Position numbers and translations under genes: made by a program. The notes under the pieces are model-generated. The model worked only from the letters and a program-made list of their open reading frames with translations. It had not been told where the DNA came from and did not search any database. This document shows, in pieces, positions 25,038 through 33,418 of a stretch of DNA of 54,704 nucleotides (its first letter is position 1; every line of letters starts with the position of its first letter). This DNA is from Collinsella sp. An268 (GTDB taxonomy: Bacteria; Actinomycetota; Coriobacteriia; Coriobacteriales; Coriobacteriaceae). The stretch covers positions 1 through 54,704 of the forward strand of contig NZ_NFJH01000012.1 in NCBI RefSeq assembly GCF_002159765.1. Reading direction: 5' to 3'.

Positions 25038-26210
25038 CTACTTGCCGGAGACGATGCGCTCCACGTCGGCCGCGATCATGTACTCCTCGTCGGTGGGGAT
25101 CACATAGATCGTGACGGGCGAGTCCTCCGTGGAGAGGCACCAGCCGCCGTCGGCGCGCAGGGCGTTCTTGGCGTGGTCCATCTTCACGCCCATCCACGCG
25201 AGGCGGTCGGCCACGCCGGCGCGGACGGCGGGCGCGTGCTCGCCGATGCCCGCGGTGAAGACGAGTGTGTCCATGCCGCACATGGCGGTCGCCATCTCGG
25301 CCACCTTGGCCGCGATCTTGTAGATGAACATGTCGAGCGCGAGCTTGCAGCCGGCGTCGCCGTCGGCCGCGCCCTGCTCGATGTCGCGGATGTCGTTCGT
25401 GCCCGCGATGGCGAGGAGGCCGGACTTCTTGTTCATCATGTCGTCGACCTCGTCAAAGGTGTAGCCGCCCTCGCGCTGGAGGTAGCACACGGTCGCCGGG
25501 TCGATGGAGCCGCAGCGGGTGCCCATCATGACGCCGTCGAGCGGGGTGAGCCCCATCGTGGTGTCCATGCACTTGCCGTCCTCGACCGCGGCGAGCGAGG
25601 CGCCGGAGCCGATGTGGCAGATGACGACCTTGTGCGCCTTGCCACAGGTGAGCTCGTCCACCTTCTTGGAGATGTAGCGGTAGCTCGTGCCGTGCGCGCC
25701 GTACTTGCGGATGTGCAGCTTATCGCACACCTCACGCGGGAGGGAGTAGGTCTGCGCCACGGCGGGCATGTTGAAGTGGAAGGCCGTGTCGTAGACGGTG
25801 ACGTTCGGCAGGTCGGGGTACTGCTCGAGGCAGTACTCGATGACGTTCGCCTCGGGGTTGTTGTGGAGCGGGGCGAGCGGGGCGACCTCGCGGATCTTGG
25901 CGAGGATGTCGGCGTCCACGAGCGTGGAGTCGCCGAAGTACCAGCCGCCCTGCACGATGCGGTGGCCGATGCCGTCGATCTTGACGTTGTGGGCCTCGAG
26001 GTCCTTCAGCACGACCTCGATGGCGACCTTGTGGTCGGGGAACTCGACGTTGTCGGTGACCTTGGGCTCGCCGGCGACGGTGTGGGTGAAGGTGCCGCCC
26101 GTGAAGCCCACGCGCTCACAGGAACCCTTGGCGGAAACCTTGTGGGTCTGGGTATCGATCAGCTGGTACTTGAGCGTGGAGCTACCGGCATTGACAACGA
26201 GAACGTTCAT
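25038..26210 (-). CDS. ackA: Acetate kinase (first of a tandem pair)
   Basis: A complete 390-aa acetate kinase with MNVLVVNAGSSTLKYQL, GHRIVQGGWYF, YDTAFHFNMP, YGAHGTSYRY, CHIGSGASLAAVEDG, DTTMGLTPLDGVMMGTRCGSIDPA and FTAGIGEHAPAVR. It differs from its neighbour at several active-site-adjacent positions (HIGSG against HLGNG, GTSYRY against GTSHRY). It is transcribed first. The pair suggests gene duplication for acetate overflow and ATP gain during fermentation, or divergence in substrate use such as propionate or butyrate. That distinction cannot be made from the sequence alone. Confidence 0.96.
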   Translation of the reverse strand: MNVLVVNAGSSTLKYQLIDTQTHKVSAKGSCERVGFTGGTFTHTVAGEPKVTDNVEFPDHKVAIEVVLKDLEAHNVKIDGIGHRIVQGGWYFGDSTLVDADILAKIREVAPLAPLHNNPEANVIEYCLEQYPDLPNVTVYDTAFHFNMPAVAQTYSLPREVCDKLHIRKYGAHGTSYRYISKKVDELTCGKAHKVVICHIGSGASLAAVEDGKCMDTTMGLTPLDGVMMGTRCGSIDPATVCYLQREGGYTFDEVDDMMNKKSGLLAIAGTNDIRDIEQGAADGDAGCKLALDMFIYKIAAKVAEMATAMCGMDTLVFTAGIGEHAPAVRAGVADRLAWMGVKMDHAKNALRADGGWCLSTEDSPVTIYVIPTDEEYMIAADVERIVSGK

Positions 26211-26523
26211 GAGTCTCCCTCTTGGTTTTGCGCGTCCGGCGACGCGAAGCTACACAACGCTTTTATTCTACCGCCAAACGCGGCGCGGGCGGCCCGCGAT
26301 ACCGTGCCCGGCGGCGCTCCGGGCGCAGGCGGGGCCCTGGGCAGAGGAAGCTCGCCGCTCAACAACCGGAGAACGCAGACGTAAAAACGCGGGACGGCCT
26401 AAAGACCGTCCCGCGCGTTGCGAGCGAGATATGCGCCCGGCGCCGATGCCGGCATCCGCGACGCAGGGGCGCGTGCGGGCGCCCGCGTGCGGCCCGGGCA
26501 CGGCCGCGCCGGGCAGAGGCTGC
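26211..26523. other. Intergenic region with leader of ackA and a terminator
   Basis: About 310 bases between the first acetate kinase gene and hinT. It contains the minus-strand terminator at 26383-26415 that ends the xseA-xseB-hinT transcript. Between it and the ackA start is GC-rich DNA with an AT-rich patch near 26250-26275, where the ackA promoter could be. No gene is seen. Confidence 0.5.
26383..26415 (-). terminator. Intrinsic terminator after hinT
   Basis: A perfect 10-bp stem (26388-26397 with 26406-26415, CGCGGGACGG/CCGTCCCGCG) with an 8-base loop is followed on the minus strand by TTTTTAC. It ends transcription from the rnd/xse/hinT direction. Confidence 0.85.
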
Positions 26524-26859
26524 CTAAACGAGGCCCTCGCCGAGGTCGCGGCCGCCGAGCACGTGCCAATGCAGGTGCATCACGGTCTGGCCCGCGGCGG
26601 CACCGGTGTTGGTGATCACGCGGAAGCCCGCCTCAAGACCCTTTGCGCGCGCGACCTCGCCCACGGCGTGCGCCATGGCCTCGAGCACGTCGCCCGGGAC
26701 GCCGTCGATGATGTTTTCGTAGTGCGCCTTGGGCACCACGAGCGTGTGGACGGGCGCCTGCGGGTTGAGGTCGTCGAAGGCGATGACCTTGTCGTCCTCG
26801 TACACGATGGTCGAGGGGATCTCGTGGTTGGCGATCTTGCAGAAGATGCAGTCTGGCAT
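26524..26859 (-). CDS. hinT: HIT-family nucleotide hydrolase (HinT)
   Basis: A 111-aa histidine-triad protein with metal-binding CIFCKI at the start, the nucleotide loop VIAFDDLNPQAPVHTLVVPKAH, and the catalytic HLHWHVLGG triad near the C-terminus. HinT proteins hydrolyse AMP-lysine and other nucleoside phosphoramidates. It lies 15 bases downstream of xseB on the same strand and is the last gene before a strong terminator. Length is normal for the family. Confidence 0.95.
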   Translation of the reverse strand: MPDCIFCKIANHEIPSTIVYEDDKVIAFDDLNPQAPVHTLVVPKAHYENIIDGVPGDVLEAMAHAVGEVARAKGLEAGFRVITNTGAAAGQTVMHLHWHVLGGRDLGEGLV

Positions 26860-26874
26860 GGTGGGTCTCCTCCC

Positions 26875-27138
26875 TTAGATGCTGAGCGTGTTCTCGGTCG
26901 CGGCCGCCTCACCGGCCACGAGCGCGTCGTTGCCATCCATATCCTTCACGAGAATCTTGACCTGCTGCTCCGCATGGTCGAGGCGCTCGCGCAGGCTCTT
27001 GACGAGCGCGACGCCGCGCGTGTAGCTCTCGAGCGACTGCTCGAGCTCGAGGTCGCCCGACTCCAGCGCGCGGATGATGCGCTCGAGTTCCTGCGAGGCC
27101 TCCTTGTAGGTGAGCTCGTCGATGTTCTTGTCTGCCAT
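26875..27138 (-). CDS. xseB: Exodeoxyribonuclease VII small subunit
   Basis: An 87-aa helical protein with the characteristic LTYKEASQELERIIRALESGDLELEQSLESYTRGVALVKSLRERLDHAEQQVKIL segment, which forms the coiled coil binding XseA. The start at 27138 has an AAAGGA ribosome binding site. The acidic and Ala-rich C-terminal end is longer than in many homologues. It lies directly downstream of xseA, as in most bacteria, and acts with it in degrading single-stranded DNA. Confidence 0.95.
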   Translation of the reverse strand: MADKNIDELTYKEASQELERIIRALESGDLELEQSLESYTRGVALVKSLRERLDHAEQQVKILVKDMDGNDALVAGEAAATENTLSI

Positions 27139-27244
27139 GGCGTGTCCTTTCTCACCGGGGCCCGCGGGCCCCATGGGTTTCCCAATCAAGTGCGTGCGGG
27201 CGGTGCCAGCTCGCATCCGGTGCGCTACCGCACGGCGCCGCTCC

Positions 27245-28798
27245 CTATCGCCGCGCATCCGCGGCGACCGTGTCCACCGTACCGGTCACGGTGCCGTCGG
27301 CAAAGCGGACGGCGATGGCGTCGCCCGGGGCGAAGGCCGCCGTACTCGTGGCGACCGCGTCTTCCCGGTAGGCGATGGCGTAGCCGCGCGCGAGCACCTT
27401 GAGGGGCGAGAGCGCATCGAGCGCCGCCGCCTGCCGGGCGAGGTCCGCGTCGCGCGCCGCCGTGATGGTGCGACCCTCGCGGGCGAGGCGCTCCTGCGCC
27501 CGTGCGAGCGCCTGCTGGGGCGCGGCGAGAAGCGCTGTGCCCGCCGGGAAGCGCGCCGTGAGCGCATCGAGCGCCGCGCGCCAGCGCTCCTGCTGCCGCG
27601 CGAGGGCGCCCTCGAGCCGGTCGGCGCTCTGCTCGAGCTCGGCGGCGCGACGGAGCACCGTCTCGTCCGGGCGCGTGAGGCAGGGGCGCTGCGCGAGCGC
27701 ACCGAGCGCGAGCCCCTCGCGCGCGAGACGCTGCTCGACGGCCCTCGTCGCGCGCTCGGCAGCGCGCGCGAGATCGGTGCGGCCCGTCCCCACCGCACCC
27801 GCCATCGCCGTCGCGAGGCGGCGTTCGCGCGTGGACAAGAGCTCGGCGAGCTCCGTCGCCGCCGGCGCCACGGACTCCGCCGCCGCTGTGGGCGTGGAGC
27901 AGCGCCTGTCGCTCACCATGTCGCAGATGGACGTGTCCGGCTCATGGCCGATGCCCGTCACCACGGGAACGGGCGAGGCGGCCACGGCGCGGGCGAGCGC
28001 CTCGTCGTTGAACGTCATGAGGTCCTCGAACGAGCCGCCGCCGCGCACGAGCAGGATACAGTCGACCGCGGGGGCGATCCGCGCCGCGCGGCCGAGGGCG
28101 TCGATGAGCTCGGCCTCGGCCCCCTCCCCCTGCACCTTCGACCCCACGCAAATGAGCTCCACCAGGGGGTTGCGGCGGCGCAGGGTGCGCTTGACGTCGT
28201 CGATGACGACGCCGGAGAGCGAGGTCACCACCGCCACGCGCGTGCAGAATGCGGGGATGGGCCGCTTGCGCGCCTCGTCCATGAGGCCCTCGCGGCGGAG
28301 TTTCTCGGCGAGCGCCGCCACCTGCTGGCGCAGCAGGCCCTCCCCCACCGGCTCGAAGCGCGATATCTGAAAGCTCATCTTGCCCGTGCGCGCATAGACC
28401 TCGAACTTGCCCGTGAAGCGCATCTTGAGGCCGTTTCTGAGCTCATAGGGGCTCGCCTTGTAGACGCCGCCCCAGATGATGCACTCGAGCGAGCTCGCCT
28501 CGTCCTTGATCTGGAAATAGCAGTGCCCGCGCGCACCGTACGGCCCGCGGAAGCCCGAGACCTCGCCCAGCACGGTGATGGGCGGCAGCTCGGCGAGCGT
28601 GGCGCCGGCGAGGCCCACCGCCTGCGTGACGGTGAGGATGTGCGGATCGCGCTCGTCGTCCTCCGTCGCCCCCGGGGTGCCGACGGCAGCGGCGCCGCCC
28701 TGCGCGGACGGTCCGTGCGAGGAGTCCCGCTCCCAGGGCAGGGGATCTGTGGCGGCACGCGGGCGGGCGCTTTTGCCCGTCAGGTTCCATCCGGTCAT
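27245..28798 (-). CDS. xseA: Exodeoxyribonuclease VII large subunit
   Basis: A 517-aa enzyme. An N-terminal OB fold (ITVLGEVSGFRGPYGARGHCYFQIKDEASSLECIIWGG, about residues 72-110) precedes the catalytic core with VVTSLSGVVIDDV, LVRGGGSFEDLMTFNDEALARAVAASPVPVVTGIGHEPDTSICDMVSDRRCSTPTAAAE, then a long Ala/Arg-rich coiled coil that binds XseB copies, and a C-terminal PLKVLARGYAIAYRED motif. About 55 residues precede the OB fold and look disordered, so an internal start is possible, although the ATG at 28798 is the only good Met. It degrades single-stranded DNA from either end. Confidence 0.96.
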   Translation of the reverse strand: MTGWNLTGKSARPRAATDPLPWERDSSHGPSAQGGAAAVGTPGATEDDERDPHILTVTQAVGLAGATLAELPPITVLGEVSGFRGPYGARGHCYFQIKDEASSLECIIWGGVYKASPYELRNGLKMRFTGKFEVYARTGKMSFQISRFEPVGEGLLRQQVAALAEKLRREGLMDEARKRPIPAFCTRVAVVTSLSGVVIDDVKRTLRRRNPLVELICVGSKVQGEGAEAELIDALGRAARIAPAVDCILLVRGGGSFEDLMTFNDEALARAVAASPVPVVTGIGHEPDTSICDMVSDRRCSTPTAAAESVAPAATELAELLSTRERRLATAMAGAVGTGRTDLARAAERATRAVEQRLAREGLALGALAQRPCLTRPDETVLRRAAELEQSADRLEGALARQQERWRAALDALTARFPAGTALLAAPQQALARAQERLAREGRTITAARDADLARQAAALDALSPLKVLARGYAIAYREDAVATSTAAFAPGDAIAVRFADGTVTGTVDTVAADARR

Positions 28799-28960
28799 GT
28801 GCCCTCCGAATCTATGCGGCGGGCAGGCGCCCGCCTTGTTGGTCGCCTCTCAGTCTACCCCGTCGTGCGGACAAGGTTTCGCACGGGGGCGCTCCGGACG
28901 GGCCCACCCCGGGAGAGCCGCACGGCGGCGCACAGATTGAACCCGTCCCCAAATGAGGCG

Positions 28961-30097
28961 TCACAGGATCTCGATGCGGCGGTCCTTGACGGTCAGGCCC
29001 ATGTTGCCCGAGAGCAGGTCGTCCAAGCGCGTCCCCACGAGCTCGAAGCGCCAGCCCTCGCGCAAGGGGCTCCGCTCGGGGTGATCGATGTAGTCGGAGA
29101 GGTCGTCGCGCGAGGCGATCATGGCCGTCGCCACGCCGGCGCGCTCGGCCACCAGGCGCAGCAGGGCGTACATGAGGTCGACGACGCTCTCGAGCTCGCT
29201 CGAGAGCGCGCGGCGGGCGTGCTGCGCGGGCGGCAGGCGGTCGGGCGGGCAGCGGCGCCCGCGGTCGATGGCCATCAAAATCGCATGCACGTCGCCCTCG
29301 GAGAGCTGCTCGGTGCCGCGGACGCCCCGCACATCGGTCACCTCGCGCGGCAGCCGCTTGACCAGCGCGATGAGGACCTCGTCCGACATCACCCACTTGC
29401 GCGGGATGTCGAGCTTCTCCGCCCGGCCCTCGCGCCAGGCGGCGAGCTCGCGCGCGATCGCCATCTGCTTGCGGGTGCAGGAGTTGATGCGCTTGACGCG
29501 CTTGTAGGCGAGGCGCCGGTCGGTCTCGTAGTGCGCGCGCTCGGTCAGGGGACGCAGCTCGTCGAGCACCCACCACAGGCGCCCGGCGCGCTCGAGCCGC
29601 TCGCGGATGACCGCGTAGGCGCGAATGAGGTAGCGCACGTCGTCCAAGGCGTACTCGATCTGCTGCTCGGTCAGCGGGCGGCGCGACCAATCAGTGAGCG
29701 ACTCGGTCTTGGGGAGCGTCACGCCGCAGAACGTCTGCACCAGCCCGTTGTAGGCGATCTGCAGCCGCTCGCCCAGAAACGCGGCCGCCACCTGCGTGTC
29801 GAAGATGGGCGCGGGCAGCACGCCGAGGGCGTTGAGCAGCACCTCCATGTCCTGCGTGCAGGCATGGAACACCTTGACGGTCGAGGTGTCGGTAAACAGC
29901 GCGGCCAGAGGGTCCAGGTGCCCGGCGAGGGCGATGGGGTCGATGGCGACCGATTCGTCAGGCGTGCCCACCTGGATGAGGCACAGGCGGGGGTGGAACG
30001 TCCGCTCGCGCAGAAACTCGGTGTCGACGGCGACGGCATCGAAGGCGGCGGCCCGCGCGCAGAAGGCGGCGAGCTCGCTCTCTGTGGATATAATCAT
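28961..30097 (-). CDS. rnd: Ribonuclease D
   Basis: A 378-aa 3'-5' exoribonuclease for tRNA maturation. The DEDD exonuclease motifs are visible: VAVDTEFLRERTFHPRLCLIQVG (motif I, DTE), FHACTQDMEVLL, VAAAFLGERLQIAYNGLVQTF, and YALDDVRYLI (motif III with Y and D). An HRDC domain follows, at about residue 205 (INSCTRKQMAIARELAAWREGRAEKLDIPRKWV). The ATG at 30097 is preceded by AGAGGAG. It is divergent from the lipid kinase gene and shares its promoter region with it. Confidence 0.95.
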   Translation of the reverse strand: MIISTESELAAFCARAAAFDAVAVDTEFLRERTFHPRLCLIQVGTPDESVAIDPIALAGHLDPLAALFTDTSTVKVFHACTQDMEVLLNALGVLPAPIFDTQVAAAFLGERLQIAYNGLVQTFCGVTLPKTESLTDWSRRPLTEQQIEYALDDVRYLIRAYAVIRERLERAGRLWWVLDELRPLTERAHYETDRRLAYKRVKRINSCTRKQMAIARELAAWREGRAEKLDIPRKWVMSDEVLIALVKRLPREVTDVRGVRGTEQLSEGDVHAILMAIDRGRRCPPDRLPPAQHARRALSSELESVVDLMYALLRLVAERAGVATAMIASRDDLSDYIDHPERSPLREGWRFELVGTRLDDLLSGNMGLTVKDRRIEIL

Positions 30098-30189
30098 GCT
30101 CTCCTCTGGCCTCGGTATCACGTACGGTCATCCGGGTAGGATACGACAATGTAACTATACGCGCTTTGGCCTAGAACGGAAGCTCACGC

Positions 30190-31113
30190 ATGCGTTGCCT
30201 CATCATCCACAATCTTCGATCGGGCCCCCGCTCTGACGAGATCTTCGCGTTTGCGCACGCGCTCGCCCAAGCGGGCGACGAGGTTGTCATGCGCTTCATC
30301 GGCGACGGCATGGAGCCCGACGAGGCCACGCGCGACGTGCGCACCTTCGACCGCGTCGTCGCCTCCGGCGGGGACGGCACAGTGGCCAACGTGCTCGATT
30401 GCCTGCGCGACACGCACGTGCCCGCACTCGTCTTCCCCTCCGGCACGGCGAACCTCTTCTTCAACAACATCGGCAACAGCCCCGAGATCGCCGCGCTCGC
30501 CGCCGCATGCCGCGCCGGGCGCACCGCCCCCGTGGATATGGGCGAGCTCTTCTGGCTGGGCGATGACGGCCGCACCGAGCGCCACGGCTTCACCATCATC
30601 GCGGGCTCGGGCTTTGACGCCACCATCATGGAGAAGGCGGCGCCCGCCAAGCGCGACATCGGCGAAATCGCGTACTTCCTCTCGGCCCTCTCGACGCTCG
30701 AGCCCGAGGTGGCGCACTTCTCCATCGAGCACGACGGCGTGACGGAGGAGCTCGACGGCATATCGTGCATGGTGGGCAACACCGCCGTCATCCAAAACGG
30801 CATCAACCTCTTCCCCGACTGCCGCATGAACGACGGCCTGCTCGACATCGCCATCATCGAGCCGGTGGGGCTCGTGCAGCTGCTGCCGACGGCGCTCGCC
30901 GCCGTCATCGACCCCGTGGGTAAGGGGCTCGGTCGCCCGCAGTTCACCATGTTCCAGGCGCGCGAGGTGCTCGTGCGGTGCACCCCGTCGCTCGGCATGC
31001 AGTTCGACGGTGAGCTCGTGGACAACCACGCGGGCACCTTTGGCGCGCGCGTGCTGCCGCGCTGCCTCGACCTCATCGTGGACGACCTCTCACCGCTCGC
31101 GCACGAGGCGTAA
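30190..31113 (+). CDS. Diacylglycerol-kinase-like lipid kinase
   Basis: A 307-aa DAGK catalytic-domain protein (YegS/DgkB/LCB5 family). The N-terminus RCLIIHNLRSG is the phosphate-proximal loop; the family motif appears as VVASGGDGTVANVLDCL, followed by LVFPSGTANLFFNNIG and the C-terminal GMQFDGELV. The usual GTAN-D-A signature is altered (ANLFFNN in place of NDFAR), as in other members from Actinomycetota. It probably phosphorylates diacylglycerol or a related lipid at the membrane. Substrate is not certain. A long GC-rich hairpin lies just after the stop (31120-31155) but without a T-run. Confidence 0.9.
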   Translation: MRCLIIHNLRSGPRSDEIFAFAHALAQAGDEVVMRFIGDGMEPDEATRDVRTFDRVVASGGDGTVANVLDCLRDTHVPALVFPSGTANLFFNNIGNSPEIAALAAACRAGRTAPVDMGELFWLGDDGRTERHGFTIIAGSGFDATIMEKAAPAKRDIGEIAYFLSALSTLEPEVAHFSIEHDGVTEELDGISCMVGNTAVIQNGINLFPDCRMNDGLLDIAIIEPVGLVQLLPTALAAVIDPVGKGLGRPQFTMFQAREVLVRCTPSLGMQFDGELVDNHAGTFGARVLPRCLDLIVDDLSPLAHEA

Positions 31114-31197
31114 TAGCAAGCGGGCGCGGGGACATGGGCGCCCCGATGCGCCCGCAACGACGCGATGTAAAGGTCGCGTCCCTCCCCCGTGCTCGGT

Positions 31198-31267
31198 GTA
31201 AAAGGGTGTGAAAGAGTGTAAAAGGGTGTAGATGAGTGTAGAAGGGTATGAATGAGTGTAAAATGGT
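31198..31267 (+). repeat. Seven exact 10-bp tandem units upstream of the AAA+ ATPase gene
   Basis: Seven consecutive decamers fit GTRRAWGRGT: GTAAAAGGGT, GTGAAAGAGT, GTAAAAGGGT, GTAGATGAGT, GTAGAAGGGT, ATGAATGAGT, GTAAAATGGT, then a partial GTGAG. Odd units tend to end GGGT and even ones GAGT, so there is also a 20-bp period. The array ends 24 bases before the ATPase start and its purine bias contrasts with the GC-rich surroundings. A 10-bp spacing puts every unit on the same face of the helix, which suggests a binding array. Confidence 0.85.
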
Positions 31268-31291
31268 GTGAGTTCTTACGGAGGGAGCCTC

Positions 31292-32428
31292 ATGCCGACC
31301 AATCCATTCAAGCCGACGGCGGGCAAGATGCCGCCTATTCTCATCGGCCGTCAAGCGGTTATCGATGATTTTGCCGAGGGGCTCGATAACGGCGCGGGAG
31401 CCCCGGGGCGGTTGATGCTCATTACCGGTCAGCGTGGATACGGGAAGACCGTTATGCTCACCGAGCTTGGGCGGGTCGCCCGCGAGCGCGGATGGGTCGT
31501 TGTGTCTGAAACCGCATCAGAGGGCATGTGCGCCCGCCTGATTCAAGAGATTACCCCTCCGGGCGTACGGCTAGAGCGTGCGAGCGTCTCGCCCTCGATT
31601 GGCATTCCCGGTGTCGCGACCGCGCAGATTGGCAGCGCGTCGTTCGTCTCGCCAGAGCAAGGGGCGCTCACGTTGCGCAAGGCCATCGAGGCGCGCCTGC
31701 GCAAGGTGGGGAAAGGAAGGGGCATCGCATTCACCATCGACGAGGCGCAGGCGGCTTCGCGCGAGGACATGGTTGCTCTTGCAACGACGTTGCAGCATAT
31801 CATCCGCGATCAAGATATGACAGACGTCCCCGATGACGAGAAGAAGGGCGTGGCGTTTGTGTTCGCCGCACTGCCGTCACTCATGGACGAGCTTCTGAAC
31901 GATAAGGTTCTGACCTTCTTGCGTCGGAGCGTTCGCCATGATCTGGGCGCCGTCCCTTTGCCCGATGTGCGAAGCGCCTTTATAGAGACGGTGCGGATGT
32001 CGGGCAAAACCATTGCGCATGATGTCGCCCTTGAGGCTGCGCGAGCGACAGACGGCTATCCGTACATGGTTCAGCTGGTCGGTTACTACATGTGGCGCAG
32101 CGCGCAGGCACGCGGATCGAATGCGATCGAACGTTGCGATGTGGAAATGGGCGCATCCGATGCCATCATGGCTTTTGAGGAGGCCGTTTGCGCCCCGCTG
32201 TACGACGGACTGACAAGCGCGCAGCGGCTGTTTGTAAACGAGGTCGCTCGCGACGATCCTGAACCTGCGCGCGTGTCAGATGTGGCAAAGCGGGCGCGTC
32301 GGAGTGCAAGCTGGGCGGGGAAGTATCGCGCAAGCTTGATGAAGGAGCGCGTAATAGAGCCCGCCGGGCACGGCCTGGTACGCTTGGTTACGCCTCACTT
32401 TGCGAGCTACATCAAGCAGCGAGGATGA
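31292..32428 (+). CDS. AAA+ ATPase with C-terminal winged-helix-like domain
   Basis: A 378-aa protein. The N-terminus PFKPTAGKMPPILIGRQAVIDDF is the box typical of STAND/ORC-like ATPases. Walker A is LITGQRGYGKTVML (about residues 43-56), Walker B IAFTIDEAQ (about 145-153), sensor 1 VAFVFAALPSL and an arginine-finger-like FLRRSVRHDLG. The C-terminal third contains ARATDGYPYMVQLVGYYMW and a basic helix-turn-helix-like segment (VSDVAKRARRSASWAGKYRASLMKERVI). The ATG at 31292 has GGAGGGAG upstream. It is a stand-alone gene directly behind a 10-bp tandem array, which may be its own binding or regulatory site. Biological role unknown. Confidence 0.85.
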   Translation: MPTNPFKPTAGKMPPILIGRQAVIDDFAEGLDNGAGAPGRLMLITGQRGYGKTVMLTELGRVARERGWVVVSETASEGMCARLIQEITPPGVRLERASVSPSIGIPGVATAQIGSASFVSPEQGALTLRKAIEARLRKVGKGRGIAFTIDEAQAASREDMVALATTLQHIIRDQDMTDVPDDEKKGVAFVFAALPSLMDELLNDKVLTFLRRSVRHDLGAVPLPDVRSAFIETVRMSGKTIAHDVALEAARATDGYPYMVQLVGYYMWRSAQARGSNAIERCDVEMGASDAIMAFEEAVCAPLYDGLTSAQRLFVNEVARDDPEPARVSDVAKRARRSASWAGKYRASLMKERVIEPAGHGLVRLVTPHFASYIKQRG

Positions 32429-32534
32429 GCAGGCCCTCAAGCGCTGGGCTACAATATACGGCGCGCCATCGATCCGACGCGAAACAGAACGGCAATCTTA
32501 AGGGGAATGCCGGCTAGGCGGCGCCCCCGTGTGC

Positions 32535-32540
32535 TATAGT
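32535..32540 (+). promoter_or_regulatory. Putative -10 element of the ECF transporter operon
   Basis: TATAGT in the context GTGCTATAGTGCC lies about 60 bases ahead of the leader peptide. A clear -35 element is not visible; an alternative -10-like TACAAT is at 32450-32455. Transcription would begin near 32547. Confidence 0.45.
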
Positions 32541-32598
32541 GCCCTCAACGTACAGACGGCGGCAGCAGCCGCCCGCACCTCGAAAGGAGCCACCGGAT

Positions 32599-32667
32599 AT
32601 GTTGAACGTCAACCTCGCCCTCAACAACTGGTGGTGGCGTGATGTGAACTCGGCCGGTCAACGGTGA
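32599..32667 (+). CDS. Tryptophan leader peptide (22 aa, WWW)
   Basis: A 22-codon frame, MLNVNLALNNWWWRDVNSAGQR, starts at an ATG 9 bases after AAAGGAG. Three consecutive Trp codons occupy 32629-32637. Its stop at 32665 is 3 bases after one arm of an antiterminator helix and about 30 bases before a strong terminator. This is the layout of a ribosome-mediated trp attenuator. No trp biosynthesis gene follows; instead comes the S component of an ECF transporter. The frame is too short for ordinary gene finding and has no function other than sensing charged tRNA-Trp. Confidence 0.9.
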   Translation: MLNVNLALNNWWWRDVNSAGQR

Positions 32668-32716
32668 GCCCTTCGCGCCTATAGATTTGCGCAGATACGG
32701 CCCCCGGGTTGACCGG
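32654..32716 (+). promoter_or_regulatory. Antiterminator pairing of the trp attenuator
   Basis: CCGGTCAAC at 32654-32662, inside the last leader codons, is perfectly complementary over 9 bases to GTTGACCGG at 32708-32716, which covers the loop and first four bases of the 3' arm of the terminator. A ribosome stalled on the Trp codons would leave the first strand free. One that reaches the stop codon at 32665 would cover it and let the terminator form. A long 1:2 hairpin was not obvious by eye. Confidence 0.75.
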
Positions 32717-32727
32717 GGGCCGTTTTT
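32699..32727 (+). terminator. Attenuator terminator ahead of the ECF transporter operon
   Basis: A perfect 9-bp stem GGCCCCCGG (32699-32707) / CCGGGGGCC (32713-32721) with loop GTTGA is followed by GTTTTTAG. It lies between the leader peptide and the transporter S component and competes with the antiterminator pairing. Confidence 0.9.
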
Positions 32728-32833
32728 AGTTTTCGCCCCCGCGACCGCACCGACCCCGTTCGCATCACGCGCCTCCACCCCGCTCGTCGAGCAACCCCTC
32801 TCACACACCCCACACCCCGAAAGGTTGATCACC

Positions 32834-33418
32834 ATGACCGAGAACACCACCCCGCGCACCACCACCGCCCAGCCCCGCACCGTCGCCTCCGTCGACCGCG
32901 GCAAACTCGACATCAAGGCCCTCGTCCTGCTCGCCGTGCTCCTCGCCGCCGGCTTCATCCTGAACTTCACGCTCGGCCGTGCCATCGGCGCCGTCTCCGG
33001 CGGCATGATCAGCCCCGAGTTCATCATCTCCGCCTTCTGCCTCACCATCCTCATCGTCCGTCCCAACCTGCTGCAGGCGCTCGTCATCGGCCTCGTCTCC
33101 GCCGCCGTCATCCAGCTCACCACGACGCTGCCCGGCGCCGACTTTGTGGCCGAGGGCATCGCCGCCGTGCTGATGGCCGCCATCGTCAACGCCGGCATGA
33201 AGACGGGCGCCAAGGGCGTCGTGCCGGTGGCGGGCACGTTTGTCTGCACGTTTGTCTCCGGCTTCATCTTTATGGTCATCCGCATGGCGCTCATGCAGTT
33301 CGACATGGCCATCGCCGCCGCCATGCTCCCCGTCGTCGCGCTCACCGCCGTCTTCAACGCCATCCTCGTGGGCGCGCTCTACCTGCCCATCAAGCACGCG
33401 CTCAAGCTCGCCGACTAG
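32834..33418 (+). CDS. trpP: ECF transporter S component, probably for tryptophan (TrpP-like)
   Basis: A 194-aa protein with about 40 soluble N-terminal residues, then five to six membrane helices (from LDIKALVLLAVLLAAGFILNF). The central segment AAVIQLTTTLPGADFVAEGIAAVLMAAIV resembles the TTxxPGG region of TrpP-type substrate-binding subunits. Substrate assignment rests on this similarity and, more strongly, on the upstream Trp-codon attenuator. The ATG at 32834 follows GAAAGG. It is followed by its own ATPase and EcfT genes, so this is a dedicated (group I) ECF module that imports substrate across the cytoplasmic membrane. Confidence 0.8.
   Translation: MTENTTPRTTTAQPRTVASVDRGKLDIKALVLLAVLLAAGFILNFTLGRAIGAVSGGMISPEFIISAFCLTILIVRPNLLQALVIGLVSAAVIQLTTTLPGADFVAEGIAAVLMAAIVNAGMKTGAKGVVPVAGTFVCTFVSGFIFMVIRMALMQFDMAIAAAMLPVVALTAVFNAILVGALYLPIKHALKLAD

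Noticed and set aside
24931-25281. N-terminal extension of the second acetate kinase
   Set aside because: It overlaps the other acetate kinase gene out of frame. The family N-terminus starts exactly at 24930.
27110-30139. A 1009-codon open frame on the plus strand
   Set aside because: It is antisense to xseB, xseA and rnd, which have clear domains. Long antisense frames are expected in very GC-rich coding DNA.
31198-31267. CRISPR array
   Set aside because: Units are 10 bp with no spacers. It is a simple tandem array.
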